Positions 56,883 to 64,000 of a stretch of DNA of 64,000 nt are shown piece by piece. Position 1 is the stretch's first letter; each line of letters opens with the position of its first letter. Position numbers and translations under genes: made by a program. The stretch spans positions 15,984,708 to 16,048,707 of the forward strand of contig CM033391.1 of assembly GCA_019426215.1 (NCBI GenBank). The letters are read 5' to 3'. Below the pieces are notes generated by a model, which worked only from the letters and a program-made list of their open reading frames with translations, was not told where the DNA came from and did no database searches. The stretch comes from Buddleja alternifolia. Lineage: Eukaryota; Streptophyta; Magnoliopsida; Lamiales; Scrophulariaceae.

Positions 56883-59800
56883 TTAAGCATTTAGATCAAT
56901 CATACCTAGTTCACTTCTTAAAGTGAGAAAACGTTGTTCGTTAAGCGCTTTGGTGAAGATATCTGCCAGTTGCTTTTCTGTACCAATGAAGTGCATGGAG
57001 ATATCTTTCTTTTGAACGTGGTCACGTAGAAAGTGATAGCGAATGTCAATGTGTTTGGTTCTAGAGTGAAGAACTGGATTTTGAGTCATTGCTAAGGCGC
57101 TTTGATTGTCACAATGGATAGGAGTTGGATCTAGGATTATTCCATAATCTCTAAGTTGTTGCCTCATCCAAAGGATCTGTGCACAACAGCTTCCAGCGGC
57201 TACATACTCAGCCTCAGCGGTGGAAGTAGCGATGGACTGTTGCTTCTTACTATGCCATGAAATTAGTCTATCACCTAGAAATTGACATGTTCCACTAGTA
57301 CTTTTTCTATCTATTTTGCATCCTGCAAAATCTGCATCTGAATAACCAATTAGTTCAAAAGGAGAATCCCTAGGATACCATAAGCCCACATTTTGTGTGC
57401 CTTTTAGGTACTTAAGGATTCTTTTAGCAGCAATTAAGTGTGATTCTCTAGGATCAGCTTGAAATCGTGCACACATGCATACTGAGAACATAATATCAGG
57501 TCTACTAGCTGTAAGATAAAGAAGTGATCCAATAATACCTCTATAGTTAGTGATATCAATTTTCTTTCCATTATCGTCTCTATCTAGCTTAAGCGTTTGG
57601 CTCATTGGAATTTTTGAAGGTGATGCATTTTCCATACCAAATTTCTTGATCATATCTCTAGTATATTTAGTTTGATTTATGAATATGCCATTAGGGAGTT
57701 GTTTAACTTGTAATCCTAGGAAGAAAGTTAATTCACCCATCATGCTCATTTCAAATTGATCTTGCATCATTTTCGAAAATTTCTCACATAGACGCTTATT
57801 GGTAGATCCAAATATAATATCATCAACATAAATTTGAACTAGGAGAATATCTTCATTATGGGTAATTTTGAATAACGTTGTGTCAACGCTGCCTTTTGAA
57901 AAGCCTTTACCTATAAGGAAGATAGAGAGAGTGTCATACCATGCTCGTGGTGCTTGTTTAAGACCATAGAGTGCCTTGTCCAATTTGTAAACCATGCTTT
58001 TCCCATGGTTGTTGATGAATCCTGGTGGTTGCTCCACATATACTTCTTCTTGGAGTTTACCATTCAGAAATGCACTCTTTACGTCCATTTGATACACTGT
58101 AAATTTGTTAAATGCTGCAAACGCTAGAAACATGCGGATTGCTTCAAGTCGGGCAACTGGAGCGTATGTTTCATCAAAGTCGATGCCCTCTTCTTGACAG
58201 TATCCCTGAGCTACGAGTCTGGCTTTGTTTCTAATCACAATCCCATTCTCATCCATTTTGTTTCTATAGACCCATCTAGTTCCAATGACCCCTTGGTGGG
58301 TTGGTCTTGGTACTAGCGTCCATACCTTATTTCTTTCAAATTGGTTTAGCTCTTCTTGCATGGCTTCTATCCAACTTGGATCGTTAAGCGCTTCATCCAC
58401 TTTCTTTGGTTCCATTTGAGATAGGAAGCTTGCAAACATGGCCTCATTTATTGTAGCGGCTCTTGTTCTAACGGGTGCTCCAATATCTCCAATAATTAGT
58501 TCTGGTGGATGGTCTCTGAGCCATTTTCTGTCTGGTTGGAACGAGTTAAGAGATTGATCTAACGTTTGATTAAACTGTGTAGGCGCTTGACCAATTCCTT
58601 GCGTAGGCGCTTCAGTGTTTATAGTTTGAATTTGCTCTTGATGAACATTCCCTTCATGATCATCAGCGTTTCTTGCAATGTCATCGTTGATGTCTTTACG
58701 AGTAGTCTTAGGATTAGGTACAATGATTTCATTATCTTCATCAATATCACTATCATCACACAGATTGATTTGTGACGCTTGTTGAGATAAATCTTCAATT
58801 CCTGCATCATTAATATTAACCTTACTCGGTTCTTGGTTAGCATCATCAAACACAACATGAATGGATTCTTCAACCTTCGATTTGATCTTATTTAAGATGC
58901 GAAAGCTCTTTCCATTTTTGGCGTAACCTAGAAAGATTCCTTCATCTGCTTTAGGATCAAATGTCTTTAGGCTTTGGGAACCATTGTTATGAATGAAACA
59001 TTTTGAACCAAATACATGAAAGTATGAAACATTCGGCTTACGTCCCTTCCATAACTCATATGGAGTCTTTTCATGTTGCTTGTTGATCATACACCGGTTC
59101 TGAGTGTAGCAAGCAGTGTTAATAGCTTCGGCCCACAACCTTTGAGGCAGCTTAGACTCGGCTAACATAGTCCTAGCGGCTTCTTTAAGCGTTCTGTTCC
59201 GTCGTTCAGCAACTCCATTTTGTTGAGGTGTTCTAGGTGCTGAATACTCATGAAGTATTCCAAAGTCTTTACAAAATTTCTCAACAATATGGTTAGTAAA
59301 TTCAGTTCCTCTATCACTTCTAATTCTTGTTACTTTTAGATCTTTTGAGTTTTGTAGTTGACGAATTAGAGAGGTGAGCTTGGCACTAGTTTCATCTTTA
59401 GATGCTAGAAATTCTACCCATGTATAGCGTGAAAAATCATCAACTATTACTAGTGAATACTTTTTACCACTAACGCTCATGATTTGAATAGGACCAAACA
59501 AATCTAAATGTAGTAATTCAAGTATTCGAGAGGTCGATAGATGAAGCTTCTTCTTAAAGGATGATTTAACTTGTTTACCCATTTGACAGGCATCACATAA
59601 GCGATCTTTATTAAAGGAACCTTTAGGTAATCCCTCTACGAGATTTAGAGATATTAATTGAGAGATTGTTTTGAAATTGAGGTGATTCATTTTTCTGTGC
59701 CATAACCAACCTAATTCGTTTTGATTCTTAGCTACGAAACATGTAGGGTTGTTATCTAATGTTGAATCCCAATCTACTAAGTATACATTGTTTGTTCTTC

Positions 59801-60134
59801 TTCCTTTTAATTTGGTAGATCCTGTCTTAACATCGATTATCTCGCACAAGTCACTAGAAAATTTAATTTCAAAGCCTTTATCACAGAATTGACTTATGCT
59901 TAGGAGATTATGTTTAAGACCCTCAACATAGTATACATCATTGATCATGATGTTCCCCCTATGCATGATACCTATACCTTTAGTTTTACCTTTAGAATTA
60001 TCACCGAATATAACTTGAGGACCATTGGTTGCACGATAGTTGATCAAGAGATCCTTTGATCCAGTCATGTGTCTCGATGATCCACTATCTATGTACCATA
60101 CTGAAGCGTCGGTGTTGGCTCTAGGTACCTGCAT
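56883..60134 (-). CDS. pol: SIRE-like pol polyprotein, intact (1083 aa)
   Basis: Protease active site [13 protein letters not shown] (Asp16). Integrase zinc finger H146, H151, C180 and C183; integrase core D211, D274 and E310, giving the copia-type D-x62-D-x35-E spacing. Reverse transcriptase with [11 protein letters not shown] (682-692) and YVDD (769-772). RNase H with YSDADFAG (931-938) and [10 protein letters not shown] (971-980). All catalytic residues that I can check are present and the frame has no stop. A TGA sits directly before the ATG, so this frame does not continue from gag; production would need a frameshift or separate initiation. It ends at a TAA at 56883-56885, about 1.1 kb before the third ORF. 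It could supply enzymes in trans. Confidence 0.93.
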   Translation of the reverse strand: MQVPRANTDASVWYIDSGSSRHMTGSKDLLINYRATNGPQVIFGDNSKGKTKGIGIMHRGNIMINDVYYVEGLKHNLLSISQFCDKGFEIKFSSDLCEIIDVKTGSTKLKGRRTNNVYLVDWDSTLDNNPTCFVAKNQNELGWLWHRKMNHLNFKTISQLISLNLVEGLPKGSFNKDRLCDACQMGKQVKSSFKKKLHLSTSRILELLHLDLFGPIQIMSVSGKKYSLVIVDDFSRYTWVEFLASKDETSAKLTSLIRQLQNSKDLKVTRIRSDRGTEFTNHIVEKFCKDFGILHEYSAPRTPQQNGVAERRNRTLKEAARTMLAESKLPQRLWAEAINTACYTQNRCMINKQHEKTPYELWKGRKPNVSYFHVFGSKCFIHNNGSQSLKTFDPKADEGIFLGYAKNGKSFRILNKIKSKVEESIHVVFDDANQEPSKVNINDAGIEDLSQQASQINLCDDSDIDEDNEIIVPNPKTTRKDINDDIARNADDHEGNVHQEQIQTINTEAPTQGIGQAPTQFNQTLDQSLNSFQPDRKWLRDHPPELIIGDIGAPVRTRAATINEAMFASFLSQMEPKKVDEALNDPSWIEAMQEELNQFERNKVWTLVPRPTHQGVIGTRWVYRNKMDENGIVIRNKARLVAQGYCQEEGIDFDETYAPVARLEAIRMFLAFAAFNKFTVYQMDVKSAFLNGKLQEEVYVEQPPGFINNHGKSMVYKLDKALYGLKQAPRAWYDTLSIFLIGKGFSKGSVDTTLFKITHNEDILLVQIYVDDIIFGSTNKRLCEKFSKMMQDQFEMSMMGELTFFLGLQVKQLPNGIFINQTKYTRDMIKKFGMENASPSKIPMSQTLKLDRDDNGKKIDITNYRGIIGSLLYLTASRPDIMFSVCMCARFQADPRESHLIAAKRILKYLKGTQNVGLWYPRDSPFELIGYSDADFAGCKIDRKSTSGTCQFLGDRLISWHSKKQQSIATSTAEAEYVAAGSCCAQILWMRQQLRDYGIILDPTPIHCDNQSALAMTQNPVLHSRTKHIDIRYHFLRDHVQKKDISMHFIGTEKQLADIFTKALNEQRFLTLRSELGMIDLNA

Positions 60135-60148
60135 TCAAAAGGGCAGAT

Positions 60149-62361
60149 CTAATTTCCTTTAGGTACCCATTTTGTTTTGGGTCCTTCTTTGTTAGTGACG
60201 TGAATTAGATTTTTCGGAACCCATATTTGCCTTGTCTTCACTATGGGAGAAAGATTGGCCTTCTTGGGTTTCGTTTTGAGTTGCATACTTTTTCTAGATG
60301 TATAGAAATATCCTTGATTATAGTAATAATCATAATCGTATTCACAATTATCATAGTGTTGATAATATGAACTGGATTGTTTTGGATATAGACGTTTGAT
60401 TCTGTTTGGTATTGGCTTAGGATGCACTTTTGGTGCGGGACGCTTAACGTTTGATTCACTGGCAGAAAATATCTCCTTAGCTTTTTGAGCGTTTGGATAT
60501 ATTTTCTTTTGTGAGACATTCGCTTTGGTCTTTCCTTTGCCTGAGTCAATGTTGACTTTATCATTAGCTTTTGTACCAGTATTTGTTGATTCATTCAGCG
60601 TTTGTCTGTTGAACTTTCTTCAACAAAGATTACACCTTTTCCTTTGTTGATTGTTGTAACATTGGACGCTTTGGCTTTATAACTGAATTTATCAAAACCT
60701 AGACCGGTCTTTTCACCAAATGCCCTGGTTACTTTAGTCACATTATCTAGCGTTCTAGACGCTTTTGATAATGAAGAGATAAGCTGCTCTGATTTGGCAA
60801 GTTTAGCGACCATTTCAGCTTCTCTTTTGACTATTATATCAAGATCACCTTTTAGCTGAGTAATTTCACTCTCGAGTGATTGGTTTTTCTCAATGCACTG
60901 TTGCTGAATTTGCAACTCTGCTTTGAGCGTTAAGTTATCACTTCTGAGTGCTGAAATAATACGATGGTGATTTTGGAATAATTGGGTGGCATCTTGACAA
61001 TCTGTATAATATTCCTTTACTTTGTCAAGTAATTCATCATAAGAGAGAGGATGATACAGATCAGTGGTTACCTCAGATGGTACGTCGTTAGATGCTTCAT
61101 TTTCTCTTGCCATGAGACAAATGAATGCTGAGTCCTTTGATGGTTCATCATCGCTGCTTTCATCTGATGATTCCAAGTCCTCTTCAGGCGTATAGAGAGG
61201 TTCTGATTCTGCTAGCAAGCCTTGTTGTCTCAGGTTGCTCCTGAATTGGTTTCTATCCGTGTGATCTTGCTTTGTAGGTTTAGACACATTTGGATATGGG
61301 CAATTAACTTGGAAATGCCCTGGTCTCCTGCAGTTGTAACAAAGATTGGTCTTCATCTTTTGTTCGTTTGTTAATCTTGTGGATCGTTGGTTTAACGCTG
61401 CAGGCGCTGAGAGATCTTGCTGAGAAGGAGTTTGATATTGAATTGGCGCTAGGGAGGAGGACGCAGGATAGTGAGGCGCTTGATATTGTGGTTGTATTTG
61501 AGGAAGCGCTTGATATGAACTTTGTCCTGGGTGCTTAGGACTGTTTCCCTTCTTTTCATATTTCAGGAATTTCCTGAATCTATTTAGAAGCGCCAGTTCT
61601 TTTTCCTCACTTATATCCGAACCTTTTTCTTTGATAGGTTTTCCTTTGATTGATGCCATTAGCGCTCCGGATTCGATCACTGGATTACTTACTGCATCAC
61701 TGGCCGAATTCAGCTCAAACTCAAATGCTTTGAGTTCTGAAAAAGCATCTTCTGGAGTTAGGCTGTCCAGATTGTTTGATTCTCTCATTGCAGTTGTTTT
61801 CATCAGGAATCTGCTTGGAAGACTTCTAAAGATTTTGATCACTGTTTCTCGATTTTGTAGCTCCATACCCAGAGATGTTAGTTCAGTGACAAGGGCTGTA
61901 AACCTCATGTCTAATTGCTCTAGCGTCTCATTAGGTAGCATCTTGAAGCCGTTGAATTTTTCTTTGGCAATTGATAATTTGTTTTCCTTTATTTGTGCTG
62001 AGCCACCACAAATAGTAGCCAACTTATCCCAAATTTATTTAGTTGTATTGCATGATTTGACTTTGTTGAATAAGTTGTCATTGTCACCAATGGCTGTGTA
62101 TAATGCATTCCGACCGACATTGTCTAGATTGGCTCGTCGACGCTCATCGGTGGACCATTCTTGTTTGGGCTTCTCCACATAACCGTCAGGTGTTTCTCCT
62201 GTGGCTTCGGGCGCTCTGGTGATAACTTTGTATATTTTGATTGGCCCATCTGAAATGATATCACACATTTCATCATCACATGAACACAAATAAGTAAACG
62301 CTTTGACCTTCCAAGAGTCATAATTTGACTCGGTCAACTTGGGAACTTTAGAGAATGCCAT
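60149..62361 (-). pseudogene. gag: SIRE-like gag with one stop and one frameshift
   Basis: Begins MAFSKVPKLTESNYDSW (62361), a typical copia gag start about 95 bases after the PBS. An in-frame TAA at 62035-62037 interrupts the UBN2-type domain after NTTK; the same frame then runs to 60595. It includes the zinc knuckle CYNCRRPGHFQVNC (near 61335) and a C-terminal coiled coil (near 60990-60780). Near 60605 a one-base frame change is needed to follow the sequence into the basic tail, which includes MHPKPIPNRIKRL at 60427 and ends WVPKGN with a TAG at 60149-60151. Apart from these breaks the coding is well kept. Nonsense and frameshift so early in an otherwise young element suggest it is defective for gag. 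Confidence 0.85.
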
Positions 62362-62454
62362 GAAGAATTTAAAGTAATTTTAAAGCGACTATATAAAAAA
62401 AATGGATCTGAACAAGCAGTTACGCTTGGAAACGCTTAGGTTTCAACTTCAACC

Positions 62455-62466
62455 GCTCTGATACCA
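62455..62466 (-). other. SIRE-like primer binding site, initiator tRNA-Met type
   Basis: The minus strand reads TGGTATCAGAGC two bases after the 5' LTR end (62469). It fixes the element on the minus strand. Confidence 0.93.
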
Positions 62467-62468
62467 CT

Positions 62469-64000
62469 TGTTGGTCCCAAGTGGTATACGAAAGGGTCTA
62501 GAAGGGGGGGGGGGTTGAATAGACCCTGAAGTCTTTTTCGACTTCTTAAAAATTCGTATCACTTTGAAGTATTTGAACGCTTGACAGGTTTAAGCGCTGG
62601 ATGTGACGCTTGAGAAACGTTAACTTAGACTCGGTGATTTCAACGCTTACCAAAGTAGGGCAGAGTTTAGTCACTAAATCAGAGTTAGCACAGCGGAAGT
62701 ATTTTATAGCTTAGCGTTCGGTTAATTAATCGAAAGTGGTCGCTTGGTTGTTTTAAGACTTTATCAGAATGTATGCAGTATGAATAGTAAAGCAGTAAGA
62801 CAATGAATGCTTAAAGAGGTAAATGACACAAGATATTTGTAAGGTTCACTGGGTGATGTAATCCCAGCTACGTCCTTCTTCTCCTTTTATCAGGGAGGTT
62901 TTTCCACTATGATGATTATCGAAGAGTCACACAGAGACTTCTACAAGATAGAGGGAGATTGGATATGATCTTGGAACTCCTTGGTCACACAGATTTCAGC
63001 TCCACTAAAGATCTTCTATCCCTTGCTTCTTTCACTCAGAAATGGTGCAAGTTACTCTTGATCTCGGAACTCCTTGGTCACACAGATTTCAGCTCCAATA
63101 GAGATCAACTTCAACAAGCTTCTTTTACACAAAAATATTGCTTGCAAGTCAACCAGCTTTCTCACTCAGATGAAAGGTGTTGATGGTTTTGGTCACGGGT
63201 TTGTTTGTTTTTGGAAAGTTCAAACAACTTGGGGATATCTCAATGGTAGTATAGGTTCTTCTTAAAAAGAGATTTGAGATATGGGTGACTGTCTCTGGAA
63301 TATTTGTGAAAAGCTTATATGGATATTTGGCTATGATTTTTAGTAAGCTTTTCTTTCAACAAGGTAGGTATTTTTTGTGTGTGTCACTTTTGCGTCAGTT
63401 TACTTGTTTGTTGAAAGAGCTATTTATAAGGTATTGGTGGTTTTTGTCCGTTTGACTCGGTTGGAGTCTCGTTTCCCCAAACATTCCTTGAGTTCAGACA
63501 TTTCTAACTTTGGGTATATTTAATTGGTTAGGCATGGTCTTGGTTTCATAAATCTGACAGTCTAGGTCAAAGATATGGCTTGCCCATAAGTTATAGTGCT
63601 TATATTTTAATAGCACTTATCCGACTTTTAATGCATCTTGTCTTATTTCCGTTGGAAATAATTCGTCCGTTTGATTCATGCATTTTTCTAAGTCTTTGGA
63701 TGGTTTTGGGTCTGAATTCTTTTTCAGGTTACGTTCTTTGTAGGTTGTGTTGGTTTAACCTTTTTGGACGCTTGCTGAAGAGAATAGTTATTCTCATGTA
63801 TTGGACAGACGCTTGGACTGATCCTGACTTTCCTTTTTTTTTTTTTTTATTTCAGACGCTTACTCTTCAATCTTGTCTTGATGGTCTCACTGAGAATTCC
63901 GTCATTTCACTTGATGTTGAGTATTCGGCCTGAGTTATCCATTCGTAGTTTGAGCACTGGGATAATCCCTAAAGCGTTTGACGGACGCTTCAAGATATCT
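62469..64000 (-). repeat. SIRE-like 5' LTR, truncated by the window end
   Basis: 1532 bp visible of an expected 1784. Compared with the 3' LTR: an 11-base rather than 13-base G run, a 3-base rather than 4-base C run near 63020, a 15-base rather than 14-base T run near 63840, and two substitutions (63070 and 63796). It contains the same non-genic open frames as the other LTR. Confidence 0.95.

Larger units (their letters stand above)
49916..64000 (-). mobile_element. SIRE-like Ty1/copia retrotransposon, young, cut by the window end
   Basis: 3' LTR 49916-51699 (1784 bp), interior 51700-62468 (10,769 bp), 5' LTR from 62469 running off the window. LTR ends are TGTTAGGAATT and GGGACCAACA on the minus strand. 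A tRNA-Met PBS and a polypurine tract are present. Gene order is gag, pol (protease, integrase, RT, RNase H), a spacer of about 1 kb, and a third long frame downstream of pol, as in SIRE/Maximus elements. The LTRs show two substitutions (near 50520 and 51246) and three homopolymer length differences over 1.53 kb. It inserted into a pararetrovirus copy; the second target duplication is outside the window. Confidence 0.95.

Noticed and set aside
60241..60594. 117-codon minus-strand frame after the gag stop
   Set aside because: It is the old gag frame read past a frameshift; composition (runs of Ile/Thr) is unlike protein, while the alternative frame encodes the expected basic tail.
61631..62182. 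183-codon + strand frame
   Set aside because: Antisense shadow of gag; no domain.

Overview
This is a nuclear plant chromosome window. Protein-coding genes have GT-AG introns, a chloroplast transit peptide can be read in one gene, and most of the rest is nested plant transposable elements plus an endogenous pararetrovirus. The host is a eudicot. Accessory proteins of the SIRE-type retrotransposon resemble, from memory only, proteins in Lamiales genomes, so an asterid host is likely but not proven.

Bases 1-10490 are gene space. Two genes lie on the + strand: a five-exon pTAC16 orthologue (3417-6136, 513 aa) and a three-exon DUF604 glycosyltransferase (7269-10255, 477 aa). Small non-autonomous elements sit around them: two copies of a short inverted-repeat MITE, two tRNA-derived SINEs and a foldback element filling intron 1 of the DUF604 gene.

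Bases 10494-45000 are stacked transposons. A broken Ty1/copia element on the minus strand (copia A, about 10.7-26 kb) was split by a non-autonomous Ty3/gypsy-like element (16396-24688, tRNA-Asp primer site, no pol). That element carries a solo LTR in one of its own LTRs (16635-18777, TSD ATTAA). Next comes a MULE-like foldback element (26872-29720) that holds a compound CA/TA microsatellite and a solo LTR of the SIRE-like family (27534-29324, TSD ATTGG). A second copia element (copia B, + strand, from 30211) has a complete CACTA element inside its 5' LTR (30538-36012, TSD ATA). Then follow a truncated SIRE-like copy, an intact non-autonomous hAT element (42582-43493, 8-bp TSD) and a cluster of related MITEs.

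Bases about 45360-49915 are the 3' half of a florendovirus-like endogenous pararetrovirus on the minus strand. It is cut at 49915 by a large, very young SIRE-like copia element (49916 to beyond 64000). The two LTRs of that element differ by only two substitutions over the 1.53 kb that can be compared. It carries gag, an intact 1083-codon pol, and a long third reading frame of about 1300 codons. The third frame has basic clusters and a coiled coil but no visible membrane segment. The whole SIRE-like family is strewn with a short CpG motif (AAGCGT/ACGCTT), which is the most unusual signal here.

Only the two host genes look functional as cellular genes. No rRNA, tRNA gene or CRISPR array was found.
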